Shown here: one piece after another, positions 48,901-57,102 of the stretch | Position numbering within the stretch: position 1 is the stretch's first letter | How the letters are laid out: each line of letters starts with the position of its first letter | Assembly (NCBI GenBank): GCA_946902985.2 | Contig: OX336397.1 | Coordinates: 190,096,813 to 190,160,812, forward strand | Direction of reading: 5' to 3' | DNA: 64,000 nucleotides | Origin: Meconema thalassinum | Lineage: Eukaryota; Arthropoda; Insecta; Orthoptera; Tettigoniidae | The notes under the pieces: generated by a model | The model's database searches: none | Told to the model about the DNA's origin: nothing | Seen by the model: the letters and a program-made list of their open reading frames with translations, nothing else | Program-made: the position numbers and the translations under genes

Positions 48901-51900
48901 GTAGCTACTGTTGCCGTGGAGAAAATAGTGTGCCTTGGCCTCTTATAGAGATTGATGGAAACCTGGTGATCACATCTTGAGCTACTTTTGCCGTTTGAAA
49001 ATTGGAGTGCCATGGCCTCTTACAGAGATAAATGGATACTTGGTGGTCACGTTTGTAGCTACTGTTGCCGTGGAGAAAATGGAGTGGCATGGCCTCTTAC
49101 AGAGATAGATGGAAACTTGTTGGTCACGTCCTGAGCTACTGTTGCGATGGAAATGACCGGCCTTGCCATTCCCTTAATACATTATTCTCTGACTTTATTA
49201 GCCTTGGCTCGAGTGGCAAAATACCGAAATATGAAGAATGAGAAAGACTATCGATAATGCATGTAGCCAGCAGTCTCTTGTGTGACCTGACCTATGTTTA
49301 TGCAAAATTTCATTCTGAGCTACATTTGCCGTGGAGAAAATGGAGTGGCATGGCCTCTTACAGAAATAGATGGAAACTTGGTGGTCACGTCATGAGATAA
49401 TTTTGCCATGGAAACAATCTGCTTTGTCATTCCATCATCAGGTTATTTTCTGACTTTATTGGCATTTGCTCGAGTGCCAAAAGGCCGAAATCAGAAGACT
49501 GAGAAAGACTATCGACAATTCATTTAGCCAGCGGTTTCTTTCGTGTCCTGACCCATGTTTATGCAAAATTTGGTTGAGATTGGTGAAAAAGTGTAGATTT
49601 GTACGGAGAACAAATCCACATACATACAGACTTCCACTTCTAAGTACATGATGCATCCCTATTATTCCTAGACATATATATGATGTCTGGTAAAAATGTC
49701 GGTACACATCAAAATTTTGGTATTTTAGCTTATATTTATAAAGAATGTTTGCCCATCTTTACTTGACTTCTTTGAAGGATGTCTGGTAAAGATCCCGATA
49801 CACATGCAATTTGGCAATTTACAGTAACACTTGGTTATGACATGTGTATCTGGATCTTTACCAGATATCCTATATAGGTGAAGTAAAGATGGGGATACAT
49901 ATTTTGTAAATATATGCTAAAATGCCAAAATATCGATGTAGGTCAAGTAAAGATATCTTGTAAATATTAGGTAATTACGAAAATTTCGATGTGTATCGCG
50001 TATCGGAGGGATATTGTAAATGCCAATTTATTTTTATGTTTCTCCCTCCAAAACCCTCCTATTCGCCAGAAGTTTCCCATAAGCTTACTAGAAAATCATC
50101 TAGTGCCTTTCATGACGTCATCATCGCCACAATTTTGTTTTAAAGGAATTTTATACGGAAATGTATCGCAATCTAAGGGAATTTTACACGGAAATGTATC
50201 GCGATGTATACTACTCGCTGAAAATGATACCCCCTGTCAAATCCTAGACTGACCCGTGAGACATGTGTGTTCTAGCACGTAGGATTTCTCACATGAGGCT
50301 TGGGCGACCTTCACTGCTTGCCCTGTCAATATGATGTTGGTCCTCCTCCCACCTTGATGCCTCCCTCCTCAGGTAGTCATGGCTGTGGATATATTTATGG
50401 TCCACCCTTGAAGACAATCTCCACTGCTAGCTGTGACTGTCAGTATCTGCATCATAGCCTCCAATGTTGCACACATAAATTATTTGATAGTTAGGGGTTC
50501 TTCGTTTTTCTAAGAGGGTTGAACGAAGGAGAAAGAGAGATGTGTCTTGTTTTGAACTTGATTAGACCACGGGCAGCATTTGCGTTCAGAAATGCTCTAA
50601 AGCTGTTGTCTATAAAATGGTCTTATTCAGATCTCTATGTATTAACACATTGCGTAATAATCTTGATAACCACAATGACTCATGTATTATGTATTACACG
50701 TGAAATTATATGAATTGAGACTTCAAGTAGCTGCCAGTATACTTACAAATAAACCCCTATTTGATTATCGTTCGCGTTAAATTACTCCCTACGTTATGTA
50801 CCCATTAGATCATCATTGTTCTAAGTGTCAATGCTTGCTACGAAATATCTTAACACAAAATGTATCTACATAGCTTGTCCTTATTAACGTTATATGGTAG
50901 CTGCAGCGTTGCAAAGTCGCAACACACACCCTCAATGCTAGTGACAATATGCTTGGCCTACGTTTTGCGAGTGTATTCTAACTGAAATGCCCTTTGACGA
51001 AAGCTGCACAATATCTGTTAGGTTTCTTGCCATGTGGCTATGGACGAAAGAAAACTATGAATTCGGGGTTGAATTACCTTCAGTATGTTATTTTATTCCT
51101 TATTTCCTTCAGTGCAAGTTTACAAGCCATCTGTAAGATATAATTGCAACTACGCAAAGGAACATATATATGAAACAAGTCATTTCTTTGCAGGACGATA
51201 CAGACCTACACACGGATATTAAGATAGAGAAATCTTCTATTCCGGATATCATGCCATGCATAAAAACAGAAACCTCTTCTTCAGATCAGAATGAGGTAAG
51301 TAACTTCATATTTTCAAGACATCTCCTTATCTCCTAATAGCATTTAGGGATTAAGAGTTGTTATCGCACAATTATGTTGATGACAAACGGAAGCATTTGG
51401 CTGTTAGTACCTGCTCAAATCTCCTTTGCAAACTGTGAGCTCCCGTACACTAGCAGACACATAATTCCTAGAGTAACTAGTGCGAATTGTGTGCTCCCGT
51501 ACTCTAACAGACACGTAATTCTTAGAGTTACTAGCATTCTCTAATCCTCTTTGCAAACGGTGTGCTCCCGTACCTTAGTAGACACATGATTCTTAGAGTT
51601 ACTAGCATTCTCTAAACTTCTTTGCAAACTGTGTGCTCCCGTACTTTAGCAAACCCATAATTCTTAGAGTTACTAGCATTCTCTAATCTTCTTTGCAAAC
51701 TGTGTGCTCCCGTACACTAGTAGACACATAATTCTTAGAGTTACTAGCATTCTCTAATCTCCTTTGCAAACTGTGGGTTCCCGTACTCTAGCAGACACAT
51801 AAATCTTAGTTACTGGCATGCTATACAATAGACTCCCCACAGAGGCACTGAATTAACTCAATCTAACTTCTTTTTGAACATTTCAAACATTACATTTCAG

Positions 51901-54900
51901 TGAATTGTGAAGAAATGCTGTGTGTAATATTCTGAGGGTTCATAGATTTATGCCTTCATTCTCAAAAGTGATGCTCGTATGGGCACCCTAGTAGCTAGTT
52001 ACTCAATGATATTTGCACGTGTTGGGCCATAGACTTTGCTTTAGTCTATTATTTTTTTATTGTTTCAAGGGGCGGAACAACCGTGTCATCTGCCCCTCTT
52101 TTATGTTTTTTGGCAAAAACAATTAAAAATAATTGTTCGTTTGTCCTCAATCCTTAAGGTTAGTACTTCCATTAAGGCAGTAAATTTACCATTTCCAATC
52201 GCCCTAAATTTAAGATGGTATTATAAGTTTTAGAACTGGGGATTATAACCACTAATCTGTATAAAATTTATCTCTAGCAATAGGATGTGAAGGACAGTAG
52301 AAAGTCTTTCAGCGAATATATCTTCACTTCAACTGAGCAGTGTTGTACAATTAAATGGGTTGTCATTTGTGTAATTGTATAAGGTGATAACACTGACATA
52401 AATTATTCCATCTTATCCCCAGGATGTAAAAGAAGAAAATTGGAATGAAGAAGCAGATGCAGGTGGAAATCACTTAAATGAGTAAGTGTTAAACATACAA
52501 ACAACATGTTACTTTATATTTACCCTCTTTGTTGGAATGATTAGGCTTTTCCTATCTTAATGCGGGTGCTAATCTTACGAGGAAATGGTGTGTTCTGGAA
52601 TTGTAGGATTTGAGGATTATTTTGTGGATTTTTGTTAATCTGATGAATTTGGGGAATCTTAGTATATTTGGAAGTATTTCTGGGAATGTAGGTGTACTTG
52701 TAAGGATTTTTGGGGAATCTGGTGAATTTGGAGTAAATCTGGTAAATGTGGGTAATTTGAGGAATTTATTAATTATTGTAGGAGATTTGGGGGAAGCTTA
52801 GTATTTTTGGAAGGATTTTGATGAAATTTGGTTACTTTGATGAGTTCTATAGAATTTTGGTGATATTAGGAAATATAGTGAATTTTTATTATTTTGGTAA
52901 GTTATTCGACTCTCGAATGGCATCTGGATAGGAAAGAATAAGAGATGAGGTTGGCATAAGTATGTGTAAGCAATGCTGATCTTGAGGAAAATCTAGTAAA
53001 TTTTGGTAAAATCTGTTCGGAATTTAAGAGAATACTGGAGGTGGTTGAAGTGGGGTTTGGGGGATAGGGCGTGAAGGAAAGTGTCAGGAGTATGGTGTAG
53101 GTAGGACCGTCATCTTGGATGGGTCGTGAGAGTACGCTGCCATCGTGGCCGGCGTTGCAAAACCTGGGATCGACCGCTCGGCTATGCTGTCCAGTGTTGT
53201 AACACCTCTAAACAAAATAATAATATAAATAAATAATTATAACAATCAATATATATATTCAATATTAAATTAATAAGAATTAAATAATATATAAGTAAAT
53301 ACATATTTAATAATTAATAAATAAATAATTAAAAATTAAATAATTATAAATATTTAATTTGTCCACGTTTACATGGATGACCAAAACCCTCTGACGTCAT
53401 GCAACAGGGTTGGTCTTGTTTGAAACGGTAACGTGAAACTCGCCACCTCTAATTGCCTGCCTTGTTAACTCTCGTTGAAATGGTGACGTTACCTTGAGAG
53501 AGCCACACATGCCGCTACCCGCATTGCAGTCATGATAATGTGAACCTACAAGTAGGATAATAATATTTCTAATAATTGGTAATGAATATAAAATAAACTA
53601 TAAATAGTAAGAATAAATTAATAACTAAGATATAATATTAAATACATATTAAATAATACATTCACAGGTGACAAGGCGATTGACAAACTAACAGAGATCA
53701 GTCAAGAGATCTGGGAAACCGAGAAACTCCCAAGTGTCTGGACATCAGCCCTAATTTATCCCTTTAACAAGAAAGGTGATAAATTTGTTGAAACAATTAC
53801 CGGTGCGTCTCGCTCCTCGCGACATCATACAAAATTCTCTGAGAAGCATTTCAGACCCGAGCATAAAAGCAACTCGTTTCACTACTGGGAGAATATCAAT
53901 GAGGCATTAGAAAAGGACGCTCATGTGCCGAGCAGATAATGAACCTTAAATCTATTCTTTCATATCAGAAGATTAGGAACAGGAAGTTTGTGGTGACCGT
54001 CGTCGACTTCAAGAAGGCCTACGATACACTCTTCCAAATTCTAACGGCTTTGGTAACAAAACGAGAACAATCATTTAATAGACCTTAACCAACACTACCT
54101 CCAGAGTGACATTCAGGGCAGATATTTCAGACACCTTCGAAATCAAGACAAGTGTTAGGCTGGGAGATGGACTATCGCCTCTACTTTTCAACTGGGCACT
54201 AGAAATGGGTCATTCGAGAATGGCGCCAAGAGATACATAATGGAGGAGTCGGGAATGGACTCTAGAGAATGGATCTCACAGTTGACTGCTGAGCTTTTGA
54301 AGATGTTCTTGCAATCTTCTCAGATTCCCTAGAAACTGTTCGAAAAAAATCAACCAACTCAAAACCCAAGCTACAAAAGCAGGCTTCCAGATCTCCTTTG
54401 AGAAAACGGAGTTTATAACTAACATCAAGCTAGCCCCCAGATACTTAATTATAGAGCAGGGAATAATCAAGCGGACAGAGAAGTTAATGTACTTAGGTGA
54501 CTGGATAACACCAAACAATTCTGAGAAAGAAGCATCCACTTCATGGATCAACAAGGTGGAATTGACATTCCAACTAACTAGGAATGTTTATAATAAACGA
54601 TCAGTGTCTCTCAATGCCAAGCGTAGACATTATTGTTCATTTATTTGTCCAGAAAACCTGTACGCAGGAGAATGCCTTACATTGAACAGTAAAGGTTTGA
54701 TTGAAAAGGTAGAGATTAAAGAAGGAAAAATTCTAAGTAAGATACCGGGACCAATCAGGGAAAATGGAAAGTTCAGGAGGTGGAAAAACAACGAACTCTA
54801 CCTAAGTGTGGAGAGTGCAACAGACATAAGGAAAAGGAGGATTAATTCCTATGGCCACATAACACGCATGAACTGTCAGAGACTGACCATCCACATCCTT

Positions 54901-57102
54901 TGCTAGTTAGTGAACTAGAAAACGAAGGGAATTTGATTCGCCGAGATTTAATGAGATCTTCCAGAAATAGGGATAACGTTTGAAGACATCCTGGAACGTG
55001 CTCCTCTTCAGAGAAAAGTTGTAACACACCAGCGATTCTCAGAAAAGCCCAAGCTGAAAACAAGGAAAGGGTGGACTGATGAAAGAAATGAGGCTCACAG
55101 AACCTTCATGCGGAAATACTGGGATGGATCTAAAGCTCAGGGACGGAAGCGGTTGAATTGGATAATAGTAATAATAATAATAATAATAAATGAATAGTCG
55201 TTAAATAAATTAAAAATAATAAATATCATCTATCGGCGGCCATCATGGATTGACTGCTCTGCCTATCCTGTCGTCGGCCGCTATGTTTCATGTTACATGA
55301 CTTTGTGGAAACCGCTCCGAACCACACCTACCCTTGCAAACGTCCATCATAAAAGGAAAAGTACTAAAATTGAAGATGATGTGTCGTATGGATAGAGGGA
55401 GCCTAGACCTTTCGTATTAGCTCTCACATGACTTTCTCCGATTATCGTTCGGGTGATATCGACTTTTTTCTGAAATCTTGGGTCGATGACCTTGTAGTTC
55501 ATCAATAATCGGTAAATCGATAATCAATAAATAGTTATAAATACATAAATATGAAATAATAAATCGATAAATAAGTTGGAAGGGAACAGAAATTGACCAA
55601 AGTAGGTCTACAGAGATGAGCGCAAGTAAGTTAAAGCAATGCTGGACTTTTGTGTAAAATCAAATTAAATTTGGAATACTTGGTTGGGAATTTTAGGGAA
55701 TTCTGAGGGTGGTGGTGGATTGGCGCTAGGGGGTAGGGAAGTTTAGAGGCATCTTCCATAAAGATTGAAAAGCCCGACATCTTGGAAGAAGCTCAAGTGC
55801 GCATATTCTTAAAAATTACCTTATTTCCCCGGGGGTGTGGATATTTTTTATTTTATGTTGGAATGGATTTTTTCTATATATAGCGTGGTAGGAGCCCTTT
55901 CGTTTGAGCCCTCACATGACTTTCTCCGATCATGCTCGTTCGGGAGTGCGCATGACCTTGTACCTGGATTGCGGGTTGCCTATTCAAATACCCCGGGGAT
56001 AGGATCCCTCATTACCCTCAACTCTCGTACTTAAAATATAGAGCAGCACAGAATGTTTACTTATCCTCTTAATCGAGACGTTGGAAGATCATGTTGACTG
56101 GCACAAGCGCTTTTTTCTTGTTATAAAAGGAATACACGTTCATCCGTAAGAACTATAAATCCAGAAACACCGACATACAGTATAAAACAGTATTGTTTGT
56201 ATAATTTATATCGACTGCACGAGCACCACTCCATTTAAGTGTAGAACTGAGCTCTGTTCCTAGTATTTAAGGATAACTAGCAAATAAATGCAAATTGCTC
56301 AAAATGCACTTGTTAAGTTTTCACTAGTTAGATATATTGACCTTAATGTTATTATTCCGTTTCCGTTGATCATCAAACATAGCGAAATAAAATGCTTTTG
56401 AGTTGGTCAACATTGCAAAGGGTGTTATTCCCTGAACCAAATTTCATGTGGCTAAAAACGCTGGTTGACAGCTTCCGATCAACATCATACGCATTAAATC
56501 TTGGCTATTATATCTATGTCTTTGAATACAGAAGATTAATATATAGTTATCCGGAATTGTGCTACATAATTCTTGATCTTATAATGGCAGTGGGTATTTT
56601 ACTCGTTCTAACATTATAAATTCTTCACAGAAACGACCACAATTCAGAGAACACTTTAACAAGAGATAGATTGGTAGCCTCACTCAATCAAAATGGAAGC
56701 AAAATAAAGGAGCCTTACATATGCATAACCTGCGGAGCAAACTTTGCTTCGAAAGGCATTATAAACACACACATGTTGATTCATAGTGGTCTCAAGCGTC
56801 ATTCCTGTGGTACATGTGGAAAAATCTTTGCTCAGAAAAGTGCACTGAAGAGGCACTTGATGATCCATAGTGGTATAAAGCCTTATTCCTGTGATACATG
56901 CGGAACAAAGTTTAGTCAGAAGGTCCATTTGAAGCAACACATGGTGATTCATAGTGGTGTAAGGCCCTTCTCCTGTGATAAATGCGCAGCGAAATTTACT
57001 CAAATGGTCTCCTTGAAGACACACTTGATGGTACATAAAGGTATAAAGCCCTACTCCTGCAGTACATGTGGAGCAAAATGCAAAATTTGCTCGGAATGGT
57101 GA
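24922..57102 (+). CDS. C2H2 zinc-finger protein gene, five coding exons
   Basis: Exons 24922-24990, 25195-25293, 51194-51295, 52423-52481 and 56631-57102 join to one frame of 266 codons. Junction phases are 0, 0, 0 and 2, each with GT..AG sites. The first four exons encode an acidic leader with repeated K-x-E motifs (IKSEPEW, VKSELEI, IKIEKSS, IKTETSS), typical of insect finger proteins and likely SUMO sites. Exon 5 encodes fingers of the form CxxC-x12-HxxxH joined by HSG(I/V/L)K linkers. The protein is probably a nuclear DNA-binding regulator. A 7-bp duplication cuts the frame inside finger five, leaving four complete fingers. An acceptor-like TTTTAG at 24908 suggests a further upstream 5' UTR exon. 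Whether the gene is expressed is unknown. Confidence 0.8.
25195..25293 (+). CDS. Zinc-finger gene, coding exon 2
   Basis: 33 codons between TTTCTAG and CAG|GTGAAT, phase 0 at both ends, including SGDKYEDKSRAVKSELEIQ. Intron 1 is 204 bp. Confidence 0.75.
25660..26010. repeat. Dispersed repeat, related to 49660-50000
   Basis: It shares CATCTTTACTTGACCTATATAG, CCGATACACAT-type phrases and TTTTGGCATTTTAGCTTAT with the copy near 49.7 kb. It ends in a G-run and CACACACACAG. Family unknown. Confidence 0.55.
26277..27540 (-). pseudogene. LINE, 3' half (reverse transcriptase)
   Basis: On the minus strand the RT blocks appear in order: QEKKGCKTDPNNYRDVSLL, NGEYQGGFRKGRSYAEQ, YVITFVDFRNAYDSINRASL, TGIRQGDGISPLLFNCALEK and CLAFADDMALIAED, then the C-terminal domain (KEFIYLGECVTEYGKE, YGSETLNLQLK, MGRIQFLGHLERM). 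FADD is intact. Frames break near 27440, 27170 and 26900 (the last at a T-run). The coding continues across an LTR insertion into 31541-32704. Clade not assigned. Confidence 0.8.
27545..28246 (-). repeat. 3' LTR of the gag-only element
   Basis: It matches 30820-31536 throughout with scattered substitutions. It lacks an insertion of about 15 bp (ATATACAATCATAG) that the other LTR carries near its end. Confidence 0.85.
28247..29461. other. Interior of the LTR element between gag and 3' LTR
   Basis: AT-rich sequence with no recognisable pol domain on either strand. A 99-codon plus-strand frame at 28327-28626 and a hydrophobic minus-strand frame at 29067-29297 match no family I know. Confidence 0.45.
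29462..30648 (-). pseudogene. Gag-like gene of the LTR element
   Basis: The minus-strand product starts near 30648 (MQNGDRVSDIESVDNN). It has a long charged coiled-coil region (SEKFDESNKNNQETREEISR; EKHGVLRDRLENREGNIKEK) and then a basic Arg/Gly-rich tail (KCCGGKHRGRRRHIRGGRFK, SRLRRNDRTRSRRAVGAGH). It ends in an acidic segment (NDTDVDEDDNEPKS). This layout fits a retrotransposon Gag that coats RNA, although no clean CCHC knuckle is present. It is broken by one frameshift near 30315 and in-frame TGA codons near 30128 and 29771. Confidence 0.65.
30820..31536 (-). repeat. 5' LTR of the gag-only element
   Basis: Upstream LTR in the element's own orientation. The minus-strand sequence just inside reads ATTGTCACCTCAGCGATGGG. 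I cannot assign the priming tRNA. Confidence 0.85.
31541..32704 (-). pseudogene. LINE, 5' half (endonuclease end and RT start)
   Basis: It contains VGKFLMGDFNAQIGKDRKYR (APE-type endonuclease, GDFNAQIG intact), KHPWWTDQCDQLIKLRQQTW, and ITAELWKNAGEKLYHKI leading to IWQTEKIPSDWKLAII. The protein then jumps to 27540 across the LTR insertion. The first half of the endonuclease is missing, so the LINE is 5'-truncated near 32704. Several frameshifts separate the pieces. Confidence 0.75.
32705..33290. other. Unassigned intron sequence
   Basis: CCACTAACATGTGAAACNG occurs twice near 32930 and 32965. At about 33035-33065 the minus strand reads a B-box-like GTTCGATTCTCG, but no A-box is visible. No gene. 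Confidence 0.3.
33291..36570. other. Unassigned intron sequence with no recognisable gene
   Basis: A GC-richer start (ACGCACGCCGAGCCACGCGC near 33395) is followed by 3 kb of AT-rich DNA. A 147-codon frame at 34141-34584 has no known domain. AATAAA occurs at 36534-36539. It could be leader or interior of an unknown long element, but no terminal repeat was found. Confidence 0.3.
36571..37780. other. Unassigned intron sequence
   Basis: The first 600 bp are less AT-rich (GGGTACCAGCAGTCCTTGCG, GGCACGGGACCCCTACAAGG) and may be untranslated sequence of a LINE. I cannot identify it. The rest is AT-rich with no gene. Confidence 0.3.
37781..37965. repeat. (CTGT)n microsatellite with repeat flank
   Basis: TATATAAAAATGAGATGG, then CTGT units at 37803-37832, then AACTCAAGAACCACTGGTCC. 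Similar starts recur near 38365 and 47590. Confidence 0.65.
37966..38320. repeat. 179-bp tandem duplication
   Basis: Units start at GACGTCAYTA (37966 and 38145). They share CCCTTTGGTTTCAAAATTTC and ATCCGAAAGGTCCTTATCAC with about 90% identity by eye. Confidence 0.8.
38640..39050. repeat. Dispersed repeat copy 1
   Basis: It shares GATATTCCCAGAACACTAAT, TTTGCAAACGGCTAGAAGG, TTATCACGGAACCAAAG and CTAGAATTTTTTCACGC with 39880-40280. Part also matches 47800-48010. Family unknown. Confidence 0.75.
39068..39093. repeat. (ATTC)n microsatellite
   Basis: Six ATTC units next to dispersed repeat copy 1. Confidence 0.9.
39119..39733 (-). pseudogene. LINE C-terminal relic
   Basis: An open minus frame of 204 codons carries the post-RT domain: MEMAYHLTKDIYMKRSISFN, HYCSVIRPEVLHASECLTMN, RKRRLPFVGHVKRMSPARLT, then a basic end. 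It is closely similar to 54487-54906, so both belong to one family. The RT palm is absent. Confidence 0.75.
39880..40300. repeat. Dispersed repeat copy 2
   Basis: Same orientation and order as 38640-39050. It lies immediately beside the 3' end of the RTE element, which may have inserted next to or into it. Confidence 0.75.
40370..43460 (-). mobile_element. Near full-length RTE-type LINE
   Basis: The coding region is preceded on the minus strand by about 100 bp of leader (AAGCAACGGGAAACTACAGC, CGTAATGCTATTCCCGAGGA). It is followed by a short AAACAAACAACAG tail near 40375. This leader resembles one I recall from orthopteran RTE elements. Target duplications were not resolved. Confidence 0.7.
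40384..43359 (-). pseudogene. Nearly intact RTE-type LINE protein with one stop codon
   Basis: One minus-strand frame of 992 codons. Residues about 40-290 are an APE-type endonuclease: LVGISEMRW, VIVMGDWNAVVG and INSDHNLVVIK hold the expected Glu, Asp/Asn and SDH residues. The RT follows: IPIPKKVGADRCEDYRTISL, DQFGFRRNVGTREAV, MAFVDLEKAFDNVDW, GVRQGCNLSPILFNLYIE, and after the stop TLRFADDIVILADKPEDLNE. The C-terminal domain includes GSETWTIGAAEKRRIEAFEM, RLVGHILRHPG and CRGRPRLEYVKQ. The only break is TAA at residue 731 (41167-41169), where the reading needs Glu before IISTLRFADD. Copies by target-primed reverse transcription when intact. Confidence 0.9.
43780..44236 (+). pseudogene. hAT transposase C-terminal relic, ZBED5/GTF2IRD2-like
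   Basis: It reads EFRIGFQDFKENVISF, PFSINIDEIPEDLQMDCVDF, QCASDLKNKFKN, then after a frameshift near 44080 VFSRMKHVKCATRTRITDSH and SSLRVATTAIKPDIGCLL. The order and the LQxxxxDxQ and FSxMKxxK blocks match the hAT dimerisation region of ZBED5/EPM2AIP1-type transposases. A TAG follows REK. The catalytic N-terminal part is absent. Confidence 0.75.
44262..45175. repeat. Duplicated flank around the truncated RTE copy
   Basis: TTGCTGGMTATTTTYTGTGG, then GAGTGATTTTGGAAAARGGA and CGGAARTGTG, occur on both sides (44278-44332 and 45118-45172). Between the RTE copy and the right flank a unit of about 63 bp (GAAACAAAGAGCACGCACGG ... GATTGGTACCACGRCGTACTG) is repeated twice. Confidence 0.7.
44333..44983 (-). 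mobile_element. 5'-truncated RTE copy
   Basis: It is about 95% identical by eye to the 3' 640 bp of the element at 40384. It starts at the codon for CSRNKSETSMEIKLAGEKL and runs to the AAACAACAACAAC tail. One nonsense change (TGA after ERCFW, near 44572-44577) is present. The 5' truncation at a GCTGCAG matches incomplete reverse transcription. Confidence 0.85.
45271..45797. repeat. 130-bp minisatellite, four units
   Basis: GGGACTTGTATGAGG-type phrases begin at 45361, 45491, 45621 and 45751, exactly 130 bp apart. Each unit also has CCAAAACTAATAGGTCATC, TCTCGCGAACCAATAATGCT and TCCTAGGACTCGGGGT. Confidence 0.9.
45812..45976 (+). CDS. Short 54-codon basic frame, transposon-like N-terminus
   Basis: The frame opens MGKSRAEYMQNYRLKKREKK. 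It resembles the SAERMRxYRxRxK start seen in many transposon-related proteins of insects. It ends in DVTHHMRPL and stop. A possible splice acceptor (TTTGCAG) lies just before the ATG. It is probably the first piece of a lost transposon gene, since nothing recognisable follows. Confidence in a living gene is low. Confidence 0.3.
   Translation: MGKSRAEYMQNYRLKKREKKLKTGGVQPKQIDFTYISSQFHSRMSDVTHHMRPL
45977..46414. other. AT-rich intron sequence, nothing recognised
   Basis: TTTAATTTAA-type low complexity around 46000-46100. No gene or repeat family recognised. Confidence 0.35.
46415..46502 (-). mobile_element. tRNA-like SINE head
   Basis: On the minus strand TCGTAGCCTAAGGGGTTGCG gives an A-box-like block and GAGTTTGAATCCC a B-box-like block, about 45 bp apart. 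The arms do not form a good acceptor stem, so a functional tRNA gene is unlikely. Confidence 0.45.
46900..47223 (-). pseudogene. LINE C-terminal relic
   Basis: It reads EMWLWRRMESISWKDEVRSE, RKRKMNWIGHCIRGDGLVKS, then across a stop GKIRRGRRFQMLDSIEI and APEDRIRWRDLP. These are the late blocks of a LINE reverse transcriptase with a WIGH motif. The family differs from both the RTE and the split LINE. Confidence 0.75.
47224..47799. other. Intron sequence with CTGT-rich patch
   Basis: TTGTCTGTCTGTCTTTCTGT near 47618 and TACACCAATCATTTATAAAA near 47717 resemble 38460-38605, so this is part of the same dispersed repeat. Confidence 0.45.
47800..48060. repeat. Dispersed repeat copy 3
   Basis: It shares TCTCAATGTGAGA, AACTACATTTTAAGGGCC, GATATTCCCAATAAACTAA and CCGCTAACCAT with copies 1 and 2. 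Confidence 0.6.
48120..48630 (+). mobile_element. tRNA-derived SINE, composite
   Basis: B-box GGGTTTGAATCCCG lies at 48165-48178 and a weak A-box (CGGCTAGCATTC) 30 bp before it. The 3' part, with CATACACTACTACATCCATC then ACAGTAACACATG, is shared with the SINEs at 13188 and 14515. Confidence 0.6.
48811..49165. repeat. 77-bp minisatellite, about five units
   Basis: GGTGGTCACGTTTGTAGCTA-type phrases begin at 48888, 48965, 49042 and 49119, exactly 77 bp apart. One further unit lies upstream. Confidence 0.85.
49166..49600. repeat. 261-bp higher-order duplication
   Basis: TTATTYTCTGACTTTATT at 49182 and 49443, with GAGAAAGACTATCGAYAAT and CATGTTTATGCAAAATTT in both blocks. One block includes another copy of the 77-bp unit. 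Confidence 0.75.
49660..50000. repeat. Dispersed repeat, related to 25660-26010
   Basis: It shares TTTTGGTATTTTAGCTTATA, GCCCATCTTTACTTGAC and ATCCCGATACACATGCAA. The phrase GGTAAAGATCC also occurs inverted (GGATCTTTACC at 49853), giving a loose inverted repeat. Confidence 0.55.
50001..51193. other. Last part of intron 2, nothing recognised
   Basis: Around 50155-50205 the phrase GGGAATTTTACACGGAAATGTATCGC is nearly repeated. No gene is visible. The sequence ends in the acceptor of exon 3. Confidence 0.35.
51194..51295 (+). CDS. Zinc-finger gene, coding exon 3
   Basis: 34 codons between TTTGCAG and GAG|GTAAGT, phase 0, including HTDIKIEKSSIPDIMPCIK. It is separated from exon 2 by the 25.9-kb intron 2. 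Confidence 0.75.
51430..51835. repeat. 71-bp minisatellite in intron 3
   Basis: GCTCCCGTAC starts at 51493, 51564, 51635 and 51706, and a variant at 51777, 71 bp apart. A shorter first unit is at 51439. Units share TTCTTAGAGTTACTAGCATT and CTCTAATCTYCTTTGCAAAC. Confidence 0.9.
52423..52481 (+). CDS. Zinc-finger gene, coding exon 4
   Basis: 59 bases between CCCCAG and GA|GTAAGT, encoding DVKEENWNEEADAGGNHLN and ending in phase 2. The GA is completed to Glu by the first base of exon 5. Confidence 0.7.
52580..52880. repeat. G/T-rich low-complexity tract in intron 4
   Basis: Loose repeats of TTTGGGGAATCTTAGTA and GGTAAATTTGG type with almost no C on the plus strand. A 63-codon frame at 52610-52801 is a product of this composition. 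Confidence 0.6.
52881..53660. other. Intron 4 sequence, AT-rich
   Basis: AATAAATAATTA-type low complexity at 53220-53360 and 53570-53660 surrounds a GC-richer patch. No gene recognised. Confidence 0.35.
53665..55190 (+). pseudogene. LINE relic with (TAA)n tail
   Basis: Plus-strand fragments in order: DKAIDKLTEISQEIWETEKL then PSVWTSALIYPFNKKGDKF; AEQIMNLKSILSYQKIRNRK; VVTVVDFKKAYDTL; VRLGDGLSPLLFNWALEM; then the open frame 54487-54906 (YLGDWITPNNSEKEAST, YAGECLTLNSKGLIEK). The FADD region is lost. A (TAA)n tail follows at 55165-55190. It is the same family as 39119-39733 but on the opposite strand. Confidence 0.75.
55390..55940. repeat. Local duplication in intron 4
   Basis: CTCTCACATGACTTTCTCCG at 55422 and CCTCACATGACTTTCTCCGA at 55911 lie in similar surroundings (CCTTTCGTTTGAGC, GTTCGGG). 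Limits are unclear. Confidence 0.5.
56631..57102 (+). CDS. Zinc-finger gene, finger-encoding exon 5
   Basis: It begins after TTCTTCACAG. Fingers one to four are complete: C-ITC with HMLIH, C-GTC with HLMIH, C-DTC with HMVIH, C-DKC with HLMVH. In the fifth, CSTCGAK is followed by KICSEW and stop, because GCAAAAT is duplicated at about 57074-57087. The preceding linker peptide includes NDHNSENTLTRDRLVASLNQ. Confidence 0.8.

Larger units (their letters stand above)
25294..51193 (+). other. Intron 2 of the zinc-finger gene, 25.9 kb
   Basis: Bounded by GTGAAT and TTTGCAG. It contains at least five LINE copies, an LTR element, a hAT relic, SINEs and minisatellites, listed separately. I see no host exon inside it. 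Confidence 0.65.
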
